Positions 19,972 through 29,217 of a stretch of 64,000 bases of DNA are shown here, piece by piece (position 1 is the first letter of the stretch; each line of letters opens with the position of its first letter). This DNA comes from Desulfuribacillus stibiiarsenatis (GTDB lineage: Bacteria > Bacillota > Bacilli > Desulfuribacillales > Desulfuribacillaceae). Both the position numbers and the translations under genes were made by a program. The stretch spans positions 104,535 to 168,534 of the forward strand of contig NZ_MJAT01000037.1 in NCBI RefSeq assembly GCF_001742305.1. The letters are read 5' to 3'. Under the pieces are notes generated by a model. The model saw nothing but the letters and a program-made list of their open reading frames with translations. It searched no databases and was not told the DNA's origin.

Positions 19972-21327
19972 ATGAACTTAGAACAGAAAAACTCGTTAGT
20001 GGATTTATGTAAGAGAGTTGAGCAAAACAGTGAAATCGGTGCGGAACATTTCTCAATTTACGACGTGAAACGAGGACTTCGTAACAGCAATGGAACTGGA
20101 GTTTTAGCAGGGCTAACGAAAGTGGGAGAAGTTCACGGATATGTAGTGGATGACGGTGATAAAATTTCCGATCATGGGAAACTTTTTTATAGAGGGATTA
20201 ACATATTTGAGGTTGCTAATGGCTTTCAACAAGAGAAACGTTTCGGGTTCGAAGAAACTTGCTATTTATTATTGTTTGGGAACCTACCAAATGAGAAACA
20301 ATTGGCTGATTTTAATGAGCTACTAGGAAGCTTACGTGAGTTGCCGGAAGGCTTTGTTCAAGATATGATTTTAAAAGCACCTAGTAAAGATATCATGAAT
20401 AAACTAGCAAGATGTGTACTTGCTTCATACTCATATGATGAGAATCCAGATGAAACATCGACTTTTAACATCATTAGACAGAGCATTGAGTTAATCGCAC
20501 GTTTTCCAGCATTTCTTGCGTACGGGTTTCAAGCGAAAGCCCATTATTATGGGGCTGAGAGCCTGTTTATCCATAAACCAAGAGTAGATTTGTGTACGGC
20601 GGAGAACATTTTAACAATGATACGTCAGGACAGCGAATATACAGCCTTAGAAGCCGAGATTTTAGATTTATCTCTAGTTCTACATGCAGAACATGGTGGT
20701 GGTAACAATTCATCATTTTCAACGCGGGTAATTACATCATCAGGAACAGATACATACTCTGCAATCGCAGCAGCTATCGGTTCTTTGAAAGGACCGAAGC
20801 ATGGTGGTGCTAATGCTAAGGTTATGGGTATGATTGATGATATTAAGGCGAACGTAAAAGATTGGTCTAATCGAGAAGAAATCAAGCAATACCTTACAAA
20901 AATTATAAACAAAGAAGCATATGATGGCAGTGGACTGGTATATGGTTTAGGTCATGCAATTTATACTCTTTCAGACCCACGTGCAATTTTACTGAAGGAA
21001 AAAGCAATTGAATTGGCGAAGGAAAAGAATAGGGAAGATGAATTAAATTTATATCTTGCCATTGAGGAGTTAACACCTCAAGTATTTGCAGAAGTGAAGG
21101 GTTCAGAAAAGGAAATCTCTGCAAATGTTGATTTTTATTCAGGTTTTGTATATCAAAGCTTGAATATTCCACCGGAACTATATACGCCTCTTTTTGCAGT
21201 AGCTCGTGTTCCTGGCTGGTGCGCTCATCGAATTGAAGAACACTTAACTGGACAGAGAATTATTCGACCGGCTTACAAGAGTGTAGTAACAAAAAAGAAA
21301 TACGTACCAATATCAGAACGTTCATAA
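19972..21327 (+). CDS. Citrate synthase
   Basis: The 451-residue protein carries the citrate synthase active-site segments HAEHGGGNNSSFSTRV, GPKHGGANAKVMGMI and YGLGHAIYTLSDPRA. The last two hold the catalytic histidines. It condenses oxaloacetate with acetyl-CoA; activity with propionyl-CoA (methylcitrate synthase) cannot be ruled out by sequence. I chose the ATG at 19972 because AAGGAG lies 8 bases upstream; an in-frame start at 19936 has no ribosome site. It is monocistronic and ends at a strong terminator. Confidence 0.93.
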   Translation: MNLEQKNSLVDLCKRVEQNSEIGAEHFSIYDVKRGLRNSNGTGVLAGLTKVGEVHGYVVDDGDKISDHGKLFYRGINIFEVANGFQQEKRFGFEETCYLLLFGNLPNEKQLADFNELLGSLRELPEGFVQDMILKAPSKDIMNKLARCVLASYSYDENPDETSTFNIIRQSIELIARFPAFLAYGFQAKAHYYGAESLFIHKPRVDLCTAENILTMIRQDSEYTALEAEILDLSLVLHAEHGGGNNSSFSTRVITSSGTDTYSAIAAAIGSLKGPKHGGANAKVMGMIDDIKANVKDWSNREEIKQYLTKIINKEAYDGSGLVYGLGHAIYTLSDPRAILLKEKAIELAKEKNREDELNLYLAIEELTPQVFAEVKGSEKEISANVDFYSGFVYQSLNIPPELYTPLFAVARVPGWCAHRIEEHLTGQRIIRPAYKSVVTKKKYVPISERS

Positions 21328-21357
21328 TAAAACCATACATTAAAACTATAGTTTCTA

Positions 21358-21401
21358 ATTCTAGAATAAAAGGCTGCTGCGGCAGCCTTTTATTCTAGAA
21401 T
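21358..21401. terminator. Bidirectional terminator, 20-base perfect arms
   Basis: Arms of 20 bases (ATTCTAGAATAAAAGGCTGC and its exact complement) surround a TGCG loop. The inner stem is GC-rich with A-runs and T-runs on both sides, so it can stop transcription from citrate synthase and from the converging hydrogenase operon. Confidence 0.9.
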
Positions 21402-21429
21402 CAGCAGAAATTATAAAAATTCTGCTGAT
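21400..21429. other. Second hairpin next to the bidirectional terminator
   Basis: A perfect 10-base stem, ATCAGCAGAA against TTCTGCTGAT, has an A/T-rich loop of about 10 bases. It directly abuts the terminator at 21358-21401 and may reinforce termination or stabilise the mRNA end. Confidence 0.6.
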
Positions 21430-21445
21430 AAGTAACGGCAACTAA

Positions 21446-21495
21446 AGCATTCTCTTCGCAAAAAGACTTGGCGAATGCTAAGTTTTGTTTATTTA
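21446..21495 (-). repeat. Diverged short intergenic repeat, copy 2
   Basis: On the minus strand it reads AAAACTTAGCATTCGCCAAG and then GAAGAGAATG, matching 12144-12185. The adjoining plus-strand bases GCTAAGTTTTGTTTATTT also match GCTAAGTTTTTGTTTATTT near 12261. Both sites are just beyond the ends of minus-strand genes. Confidence 0.5.
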
Positions 21496-21514
21496 TAGCT
21501 TTTGAAGTGTACTT

Positions 21515-22252
21515 CTAATGATGAATTTCATTTTTATCTTTGTTTTTCTTTTGTTTTTGAGGGCCTTTTAGCTGCGTCTTTATTTCCTCATCAAGCACAA
21601 AATCTTGGGGTATAAATTTATATCCGTTGAAGATAGCGGAAATAGTGCCATCTTCATCTAATATATCTTGACGAATCACTAGATACAGATGAATGATAAT
21701 GAACCATATAAATGCCCAAGCGACAAAATGATGCAACATTCGAACATCCATAGAATTTCCGAATAGAGTCAGCATCCAGCCAAAATACTTCGCTTGAAGG
21801 CCTTCAGGAAACATTTCACCTTGCATAGCAAACCCCGTGAAGATCATTATGAAAGAACCTACCCACATGAAGAAAAAATAGCTTAATTGTGCTAAAACAT
21901 TGTGACCGTGCTCTAAGCTATGTTCCTTTTTCATAAACGAGTAATATTTCAATGTTTCCAGACCATCTTTAGCAAATCCTCTTCGCCATGGCTTGAATTT
22001 AGCGTATTCATTGCCTTTAAATGCCCAATAAAAGCGTACAATGATATTTGCAATGAAAAACCAAGCAGCTAGTGTGTGGATATAAATCATCCAACCCATA
22101 ATGAAATTCTCGGTTGCCTCTCCTCCTGTAGGGCCAAAAATCGGATATCCAATATAAAAGCCAGTCACTAACAAGGCTACTATAAGAAATGCATTAATCC
22201 AGTGGTATAAGCGTACAGGGAGTTCCCATATATATATCGCTCTTTTAAGCAT
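21515..22252 (-). CDS. hyaC: [NiFe] hydrogenase cytochrome b subunit
   Basis: A 245-residue four-helix membrane protein of the HyaC/HupC family. It takes electrons from the small subunit to the quinone pool, using two haem b groups. The start MLKRAIYIWELPVRLYHWINAF is typical and contains a haem-ligand histidine; further histidines lie in the helices (YIHTLAAWFF, LHHFVAWAF). I chose the ATG at 22252, which has GAGGAG upstream, over an in-frame start at 22330 inside the large-subunit gene. It is the last gene of the hydrogenase operon. The charged tail is rich in lysine. Confidence 0.93.
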   Translation of the reverse strand: MLKRAIYIWELPVRLYHWINAFLIVALLVTGFYIGYPIFGPTGGEATENFIMGWMIYIHTLAAWFFIANIIVRFYWAFKGNEYAKFKPWRRGFAKDGLETLKYYSFMKKEHSLEHGHNVLAQLSYFFFMWVGSFIMIFTGFAMQGEMFPEGLQAKYFGWMLTLFGNSMDVRMLHHFVAWAFIWFIIIHLYLVIRQDILDEDGTISAIFNGYKFIPQDFVLDEEIKTQLKGPQKQKKNKDKNEIHH

Positions 22253-22265
22253 ATAATCAACTCCT

Positions 22266-23975
22266 CTATATAATAGTAATGCTTGTTCGAGACTGCTTTT
22301 TCGTATCAAAAATATGTGCTGCGCAAGCAAGGCATGGGTCGAAAGAGTGGATAATCCGTAAAAGCTCTAAAGGTTGCTCAGGATCTGCCATTGGAACTCC
22401 AATTAATGACGCCTCATATGGGCCGCGTTGTCCTTGCGAATCAATGGGTGCGGCATTCCAAGTACTTGGAACAACAGCCTGATAAAGACTTAACTTGCCG
22501 TTATCAATTTTCACCCAGTGTCCTAAGGCGCCTCTAGGAGCTTCTGTAAACCCTACTCCACGAGCACTTGTAGGCCATGTATTTGGTTCCCACTTCTGCC
22601 CATTGAATACATTGCTATCTCCAGCCACAATATTCGCAACTAAATCATTATAAAATTCGCGCAATTTATGTACAGTAAATTGTGTCTCTAAGCCTCTAGC
22701 AAGTGTTCTTCCTAGCGCAGAGTATAGAGCTTCAATCCCCACATCCAATTGATTGAGAGAATTGTCGACTAAATCTTTAATTTCAGTTCGTCCTCTAGCA
22801 TAAGCTACTAATACCCTCGCGAGTGGGCCCACTTCCATTGGGCGACCTCGCCAACGAGGAGTTTTAATCCAACTATATTTATCATTTACATTTAAATTGT
22901 CGTATGGAGGTTTAGGACCAGTATACTTCACTTTCGTCTCGCCATCCCATGGGTGTAATCCGCCCTCATTCGTATATTCGAACCAAGCATGGTCAACAAA
23001 TTCTTGTATTTCTTCTGGATTTCGTGGATCAATATCTTGGACTTCGTTGAGATTTCCATCTACAATTACACCGGAAGGGAATACGAAATCTTTACTATCA
23101 GCTCCACCGTGGTTCCCCATGCTACCAAACACTAAGAAATTACGAACGCCACCACCATAAGTCCAATCCTTATAAAAAGATCCTATCGCTAGCAAATCTG
23201 GGATATACACTTGCTCGACAAACGCTACCGCCCGATCAATCTCTTTCTTCACAAGATTTAAGCGTTCCATGTTAATTGTGTTCACATTGTCCATGTTGAT
23301 TGCACAAGCCATACCACCAACTAGGTAATTAGGATGTGGATTCTTACCACCAAATATTGTATGAATCTTTGCGATATCCTTCTGCCAATCTAAAGCTTCA
23401 AGATAATGAGCAACAGCCATAAGATTTGCTTCTGGAGGCAGTCGGTAAGCGGGGTGTCCCCAATATCCATTGGCGAAAATTCCGACTTGCCCACTCTCTA
23501 CAAATTTTCTTAGTTTATTTTGAACGTCGGTAAAATAACCTGTAGAAGAATTAGGCCATTTTGAAATAGATTGCTGCAATTGTGAAGTAGCTGCAGGGTT
23601 GGCATTTAAAGCAGACGTAATATCAACCCAGTCAAGTGCATGGAGGTGGTAGAAATGGATAACATGGTCTTGCACAAATTGTGTTGCTGTCATAATATCT
23701 CGAATTATAGCGGCATTTTTAGGTACTGGAATCTGCAAGGCATCTTCTACTGCAACTACTGACGCCACAGCATGAATATGTGTACAAACTCCGCAGATAC
23801 GTTGTACAAATGCCCAAGCATCTCGAGGATCTTTCCCTTGTAAGATTGTTTCTAACCCACGGAATGCAGTTCCAGAACTAAATGCATTTACAATTTGATT
23901 GTTATCTACATCGATTTCCATCCTTAGATGTCCTTCGATTCTTGTAATTGGGTCTATGACGATTCTTTCAACCAT
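22266..23975 (-). CDS. hyaB: [NiFe] hydrogenase large subunit
   Basis: The 569-residue subunit binds the Ni-Fe centre through RICGVCTHIH near the N-terminus and DPCLACAAH near the C-terminus. About 15 residues follow the final histidine; in this family a protease removes them after nickel insertion. Together with the small subunit and the cytochrome b it forms a membrane-bound group 1 uptake hydrogenase. No protease or hyp maturation genes are in the window, so they must be elsewhere. Re-oxidation of hydrogen released by nitrogenase is a reasonable role. Confidence 0.96.
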   Translation of the reverse strand: MVERIVIDPITRIEGHLRMEIDVDNNQIVNAFSSGTAFRGLETILQGKDPRDAWAFVQRICGVCTHIHAVASVVAVEDALQIPVPKNAAIIRDIMTATQFVQDHVIHFYHLHALDWVDITSALNANPAATSQLQQSISKWPNSSTGYFTDVQNKLRKFVESGQVGIFANGYWGHPAYRLPPEANLMAVAHYLEALDWQKDIAKIHTIFGGKNPHPNYLVGGMACAINMDNVNTINMERLNLVKKEIDRAVAFVEQVYIPDLLAIGSFYKDWTYGGGVRNFLVFGSMGNHGGADSKDFVFPSGVIVDGNLNEVQDIDPRNPEEIQEFVDHAWFEYTNEGGLHPWDGETKVKYTGPKPPYDNLNVNDKYSWIKTPRWRGRPMEVGPLARVLVAYARGRTEIKDLVDNSLNQLDVGIEALYSALGRTLARGLETQFTVHKLREFYNDLVANIVAGDSNVFNGQKWEPNTWPTSARGVGFTEAPRGALGHWVKIDNGKLSLYQAVVPSTWNAAPIDSQGQRGPYEASLIGVPMADPEQPLELLRIIHSFDPCLACAAHIFDTKKQSRTSITII

Positions 23976-24009
23976 TATAATTCCTCCCTATGAGAAACCC
24001 TAAAAAAAG

Positions 24010-25116
24010 TTATTTTTTATTTTCAGGATTTGTATTGTTCTTGTGATTCAATTCATCTTTTTCTTTGCCTTTAATGATGGCCGTTGCTAACGCGTGAGTT
24101 GCGACGCCGGCTGCTGTAACTCCAGTGACGATTTTGCCGACATCATTGGCATTGTGAGGCACAGCCATTCCTGGGACAATAGCACGTCGTTCGTAGAATG
24201 GAGTAGCATCGTTATACCAATTATCTTCCGAACATCCTAAGCAGGGATGACCAGATTTTACTGGCCAGCTTACTCCGTTGTTCCATTGCGTAATTGCACA
24301 AGCGTTATAGGTTGTAGGGCCTTTGCAGCCGACTTTGTATAAACACCAACCATGCTTATGTCCTTCATCATCGAATTTTTCTACAAACATACCTGCATCA
24401 AAAAATGATCTTCGACTACAGTTGTCATGGATTCTTTGATTATAGAATGCCTTCGGTCGACCAAGGTTCGTTAACTCTGGTATTTTACCGAATGTTAAAT
24501 AATGTACGATAGTGCCTGTAATTACCTCAGCAATCGGCGGACAACCTGGAACGTCGATGACAGGTTTGTTTTTCACTATTTCTCTTACTCTGCGGGCTCC
24601 AGTAGGGTTAGGATAAGCGCCTTGTACGCAAGTGTTCGTTGCACAAGAGCCATAAGCTATGACAGCAATTGAATCTGCCACTGTTTCCTCTAAAATTTGC
24701 TGTGCAGATTGACCGCCGATGGTAGTGTAAATTCCATCATCGGCGACTGGGATGGAACCTTCTACAATTACGAGATAATTATTTTTATAATCTCTCATAG
24801 TAGCCTTTCTTGCTTCTTCTACGGCATGTCCAGACGCGACAGAAAGGGTTTCTGAATAATCGAGGGAAATCATATTAAAAAGTAGGTCCTCTAGCAGCGG
24901 GTGGGCCGTTCGGATAAATGATTCCATACAACATGTACATTCTTGTAAATTCAGATAAATGACTGGCAGTCGAGGCTGTGTTTCTAAGGCATTAGCGATT
25001 TTCGGTACTGATGATGCCTCAAGCCCTAACATAACAGAAACAGTTGTACAGAATTTCAAGAATTCTTCTCTTGTGTAACCGCGTTTCGTTAAAATATCAT
25101 AATATGTGTTAGGCAT
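24010..25116 (-). CDS. hyaA: [NiFe] hydrogenase small subunit with altered Tat motif
   Basis: The 368-residue protein carries the Fe-S cluster cysteines of group 1 small subunits: ECTCC, GSCATNTC, PGCPP, GWCLYKVGCKGPTTYNAC and HPCLGCSE. A C-terminal hydrophobic stretch (about 325-345) would anchor it to the membrane. The N-terminal export signal reads GYTREEFLKFCTT where relatives have RRSFLK or RRxFLK, so the second arginine is glutamate. I read this directly from the codons ACA AGA GAA GAA TTC. Export by Tat with one arginine, or with help from the nearby KR pair, is possible. The gene is first in the operon. Confidence 0.95.
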   Translation of the reverse strand: MPNTYYDILTKRGYTREEFLKFCTTVSVMLGLEASSVPKIANALETQPRLPVIYLNLQECTCCMESFIRTAHPLLEDLLFNMISLDYSETLSVASGHAVEEARKATMRDYKNNYLVIVEGSIPVADDGIYTTIGGQSAQQILEETVADSIAVIAYGSCATNTCVQGAYPNPTGARRVREIVKNKPVIDVPGCPPIAEVITGTIVHYLTFGKIPELTNLGRPKAFYNQRIHDNCSRRSFFDAGMFVEKFDDEGHKHGWCLYKVGCKGPTTYNACAITQWNNGVSWPVKSGHPCLGCSEDNWYNDATPFYERRAIVPGMAVPHNANDVGKIVTGVTAAGVATHALATAIIKGKEKDELNHKNNTNPENKK

Positions 25117-25385
25117 AACGCTCCTCCTAGAAATTGATTCTTATGTGTGTATTACCATCTTTCACTATTTTCATTGATTTAAAACAGATGAAGGCAAATA
25201 ATTTCATTGGACACTATTGCGAAAAGACAAAAAAATGTATAAAGTAAGAATTGGCTTTCAATAGAACTGGCTTAAAACAGATACCTAGTATTAAGCTTAT
25301 TAGTTTGAAATGAGCTAAATTTTCATAAGCTAAAGTTTCATAGGCATATAGTTCCAGAATATAGTGAATAGAAAGGGGAAAAAAT

Positions 25386-26576
25386 ATGACACTTCCAATA
25401 ACATTAACAGATGATGTGTTTTGGATTGGGGTAAATGATCGAGAGACACATTTATTCGAATCTTTAATGCCTATTCCAGAAGGTGTATCTTATAATGCTT
25501 ATTTAATTAACGATGAGAAAGTTGCCTTAATAGACACGGTGAAAATTGACTATAATGATGCTCTGATAGAGAATATTAAAAGCATCATTGGAGAGAGGAC
25601 AGTAGATTACCTCATTATTAATCATATTGAACCAGACCATTCAGGATCGATTGGAGCTATCTTAAATGCATTTCCTGATATGATCATTGTTGGAAACTCT
25701 AAAACAGCAAATTTTCTTAAAGGCTTCTACAGTAAAACTGAAAACGTCTTGATTATAAAAGAAAATGACGTATTAGAGCTTGGGCAACACCGTTTGAAGT
25801 TTTTCATGACGCCAATGTTACACTGGCCCGAAACCATGATGACTTATGAGGAAACTAAACATATACTTTTCTCGGGTGATGCATTCGGCGGGTTTGGAGC
25901 TTTAAATGGTGGAGTTTTTGATGATGAGGTTGATTTTTCTTTCTATGAAGATGAAATGCTCCGCTACTACGCGAATATTGTAGGCAAATATAGCAATATG
26001 GTTCAAAAAGCATTATCGAAGCTTCAAGCGCTTGATGTAAAAGCGATAGCTGCTACCCATGGAGTTGTTTGGAGAAAGAATCCGCAATATGTCATTGATT
26101 TATATGATCGTTGGAGCAGCTATCAGGCGGAGGATGGAGTAGTCATCGTTTATGGTTCGATGTATGGAAATACAAAGAAAACGGCAGATGTTATAGCCCG
26201 TGCATTTGCTAACAAGGGCATGAAGAAAATTCGTGTATATGATGCTGCAAGAACCCATATCTCTTACTTAATTAGCGAGATTTGGCGCTACAAAGCAGTC
26301 GTTATTGGGAGTAGTACATATAATGGTAGCTTATTTCCTCCAATTGAACAGTTAATTAGCAAGATGGAAAATAGTGCACTTCAAAATAAAATATTAGGGG
26401 TCTTCGGTTCCTATAGCTGGAGTGGCGAATCCGTTAAAATGTTGAAGCAGTCAGGGGAAAGTGGAAAGCTAACATTAGCTGAACCGATTGTTCAATGGAT
26501 GTTTGCACCGGACGAAGAAGTGAATATACAAGCAGATATGCTGGCAACAAATATAGTAAATTTATTAAAAGAGTAA
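25386..26576 (+). CDS. fprA: Flavodiiron protein (A-type flavoprotein, NO/O2 reductase)
   Basis: The 396-residue protein has an N-terminal metallo-beta-lactamase-like diiron domain with NHIEPDHSGS, MLHWPETM, FSGDAFG and ATHGVVWR ligand segments. A C-terminal flavodoxin domain begins near residue 253 (VIVYGSMYGNTKKTA). Members reduce oxygen to water or nitric oxide to nitrous oxide in the cytoplasm of anaerobes. This would protect the oxygen-sensitive nitrogenase and hydrogenase, or remove NO made near the nitrite reductase. Start ATG follows GAAAGGGGA. Confidence 0.93.
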   Translation: MTLPITLTDDVFWIGVNDRETHLFESLMPIPEGVSYNAYLINDEKVALIDTVKIDYNDALIENIKSIIGERTVDYLIINHIEPDHSGSIGAILNAFPDMIIVGNSKTANFLKGFYSKTENVLIIKENDVLELGQHRLKFFMTPMLHWPETMMTYEETKHILFSGDAFGGFGALNGGVFDDEVDFSFYEDEMLRYYANIVGKYSNMVQKALSKLQALDVKAIAATHGVVWRKNPQYVIDLYDRWSSYQAEDGVVIVYGSMYGNTKKTADVIARAFANKGMKKIRVYDAARTHISYLISEIWRYKAVVIGSSTYNGSLFPPIEQLISKMENSALQNKILGVFGSYSWSGESVKMLKQSGESGKLTLAEPIVQWMFAPDEEVNIQADMLATNIVNLLKE

Positions 26577-26649
26577 ACTCAATTTTATAAAACATATAGT
26601 AAGTACATTTTAAATAATATTTTAAAATACATTTAGAGGAGTAGATTGT

Positions 26650-27513
26650 ATGCCATTAGTTTCAATGAAAGAGATGTTGGAAAAAGCAAAACAAGAGAAA
26701 TATGCTGTAGGCCAATTTAACATTAACAACCTAGAATACACACAAGCAATCTTGTTAGCAGCACAAGAAGAGAAATCGCCAGTAATACTAGGTGTTTCAG
26801 AAGGAGCAGCGAAGTATATTGGTGGATTTAAACTAATTGTCTTAATGGTACAAGAATTGATGAATGAGTATAAAATTACCGTACCAGTAGCAATTCATTT
26901 AGATCATGGATCTAGTTTTGAGAAATGTGTGCAAGCAATGTATGCAGGTTTTACTTCTGTTATGATCGATGGTTCTCATTATCCATTAGCAGAAAATATA
27001 GCTCTAACGAAACGCGTAGTTGATGTAGCTCACTCATTAGGTATCTCTGTGGAAGCAGAGCTAGGAAGGATTGCAGGTCAGGAAGATGATCTTGTAGTTA
27101 CAGAACTTGAAAAGGCATACGCAATACCAGCGGAGTGTGAGCAGCTTATACGTGCAACAGGAGTAGATTGCTTCGCACCTGCCTTAGGTTCTGTGCATGG
27201 TCCGTATAAAGGAAAACCGCAATTAGGCTTTGACCGTATGCAAGAGATAAAAGACTTAACAAATGTTCCATTAGTCTTACATGGTGGGTCAGGAATTCCA
27301 TTAGAAGATATTCAGAATGCAATATCACTTGGAACTGCAAAAATTAATGTGAACACAGAGAATCAAATTGTTTCAACGAAACGCGTTCGTGAAGTGCTAG
27401 AGCAAAAACCTGATGTTTATGATACTAGAAAGTTCATGGGACCAGCTAGGGATGCAATTAAGGAAACTGTCATTGGAAAGATGAGAGAATTTGGATCTTC
27501 CAATAAAGCATAA
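26650..27513 (+). CDS. fba: Fructose-1,6-bisphosphate aldolase, class II
   Basis: The 287-residue zinc enzyme cleaves fructose-1,6-bisphosphate in glycolysis or runs the reverse in gluconeogenesis. Visible are HLDHGSS (zinc and catalytic aspartate), [31 protein letters not shown] and INVNTEN. The start ATG follows AGAGGAG. It stands alone and ends at a clear terminator. A tagatose-bisphosphate specificity is a less likely alternative. Confidence 0.94.
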   Translation: MPLVSMKEMLEKAKQEKYAVGQFNINNLEYTQAILLAAQEEKSPVILGVSEGAAKYIGGFKLIVLMVQELMNEYKITVPVAIHLDHGSSFEKCVQAMYAGFTSVMIDGSHYPLAENIALTKRVVDVAHSLGISVEAELGRIAGQEDDLVVTELEKAYAIPAECEQLIRATGVDCFAPALGSVHGPYKGKPQLGFDRMQEIKDLTNVPLVLHGGSGIPLEDIQNAISLGTAKINVNTENQIVSTKRVREVLEQKPDVYDTRKFMGPARDAIKETVIGKMREFGSSNKA

Positions 27514-27527
27514 GAATCATATTGAAG

Positions 27528-27552
27528 AAAGCTACCTTTTGGTAGCTTTTTT
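27528..27552 (+). terminator. Intrinsic terminator after fba
   Basis: Arms AAAGCTACC and GGTAGCTTT surround a TTTT loop, followed by TTT. Confidence 0.9.
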
Positions 27553-27682
27553 CTTATTTACCTTCATGTCCGCTTCCAACATAACACGAGGTGTAAAATA
27601 TATTGACAACACATGTAGCGAGATATATGATATTTGTATCATTAGGATACTTTTGTATTCATCGAATTGAAAGAGGTGTACG

Positions 27683-29077
27683 ATGATGGGGAGATATTCG
27701 CTCTTATTAAAAGGGGGAACTGTAGTTACAGCTGATGAAACCAAAGTCACAGACATTGGTGTATATAAAGGAATGGTTGTAGCTTTGGGAGATCTTGATC
27801 CGGCAGATGCGAAGGAAGTAATTGATGTGACTGGGAAGTATGTTATGCCGGGAGCCATAGACGTGCATACTCATTTAGATATGCCGAGTGGAAACTATAC
27901 TACGAGTGACAATTTTTTTACAGGGACTAAGGCTGCGGCCTTTGGTGGCACAACAACCATTATAGATTTCGCTATTCAGGAGCACGGCAAATCCCTAAAA
28001 GAAGCCGTAGATGTATGGACGCGTAAAGCCAATAATCGAGCTGTGATAGATTACGGATTTCATATCATTATTAAAGATATACACGATGGAATAATAGAAG
28101 AGATGAGAGAATTAGCGGAAATGGGTTTTCCGAGTTTTAAATTGTTTATGACATACGATAGTTTACGTGTAAGTGACGACGTTATCTTAAAGGTCTTTGA
28201 AGTTGCGAAGGAAGTTGGGGCGATTGTGCTCTTACATGCTGAAAACCATGAGATTATTAAGTATCTCGTGGAAAAGCATGTGCAAGAGGGGAAAGTGGAG
28301 CCGAGATACCATGCACTATCTAAGCCGGACTATACTGAAGTAGAGGCTGTAGTGAGAGCTAGTAATCTAGCGCGGGCAGTAGATGCACCAGTTTATTTGG
28401 TTCATGTTAGTAGTCCAGAGTCGATTAAGTATATCAATGAATTAAGAAATACTGGTACGACGATATTCGCTGAAACTTGCCCGCAATATCTATTATTAGA
28501 TGATAGTATGTATGATGAACAAAAACATTTAGGTGCTAAATATATCATGAGTCCACCATTGCGTTCGAAAGAGCGTTTGCATGAAATGTGGGCGGCTATA
28601 TCGAATGGTAGCTTCCAAGTGCTTGCTACTGATCATTGCCCGTTCCCGTTAAAGAAAAAAATTGAGCAAGCGAAAAAGGATTTCTCACAGGTTCCCAATG
28701 GAATGCCTGGAATTCAACTCCGTTTAATGCTTGCGTACACATATGGTGTATTATCTGGTAGGCTCACGATGCAGGATTTAGTGCGAATCTGTTCGACAAA
28801 TCCAGCTAGAATCTTCGGTTTATACCCGAACAAAGGGACTATAAAAATTTCATCAGATGCAGATTTAATCGTATTTGACCCAACAATAAAAGGGAAGATT
28901 AATATGGAACTTATAAGAGAAAATATTGATTATACACCTTATGAAGGAATGGGTTTTCAGGGGTTACCTACGTATGTTTTTAGTAGAGGAAAAACTATTA
29001 TTGATAATCTCAAATTTGTTGGAAAAAAGGGTACTGGAGTTTTGATAAAACGTAAGAAATTTAGTTTAGGCGAATAA
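27683..29077 (+). CDS. hydA: Dihydropyrimidinase / D-hydantoinase
   Basis: A 464-residue cyclic amidohydrolase. The metal-binding motif GAIDVHTHLDM, the carbamylated lysine region GFPSFKLFMTYD, the histidine segments LLHAENHE and YLVHVSS, and TDHCPF are present. The family opens dihydrouracil and hydantoin rings in pyrimidine breakdown. No other pyrimidine catabolism gene is adjacent, so the physiological substrate is uncertain; it could supply nitrogen, in keeping with the neighbouring glnA. Two consecutive ATG codons begin the gene after GAAAGAGGTG. Confidence 0.9.
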   Translation: MMGRYSLLLKGGTVVTADETKVTDIGVYKGMVVALGDLDPADAKEVIDVTGKYVMPGAIDVHTHLDMPSGNYTTSDNFFTGTKAAAFGGTTTIIDFAIQEHGKSLKEAVDVWTRKANNRAVIDYGFHIIIKDIHDGIIEEMRELAEMGFPSFKLFMTYDSLRVSDDVILKVFEVAKEVGAIVLLHAENHEIIKYLVEKHVQEGKVEPRYHALSKPDYTEVEAVVRASNLARAVDAPVYLVHVSSPESIKYINELRNTGTTIFAETCPQYLLLDDSMYDEQKHLGAKYIMSPPLRSKERLHEMWAAISNGSFQVLATDHCPFPLKKKIEQAKKDFSQVPNGMPGIQLRLMLAYTYGVLSGRLTMQDLVRICSTNPARIFGLYPNKGTIKISSDADLIVFDPTIKGKINMELIRENIDYTPYEGMGFQGLPTYVFSRGKTIIDNLKFVGKKGTGVLIKRKKFSLGE

Positions 29078-29217
29078 ATGATAAATAAACTTTCCAAGAA
29101 AATCCCCTTAGAAACTCCCTAATGTAAACTTTGAAAGATTGTGATATAATCTTGAAATATATATTTTGATAGATTCATATAATTCAAGAGGACAATCTTA
29201 TTGCCAGGGGGATATTC

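Noticed and set aside
29078..29217. Lysine riboswitch before aspartate kinase
   Set aside because: Only about 140 bases lie between the genes, a -10 box falls in the middle, and none of the conserved lysine riboswitch segments is present.
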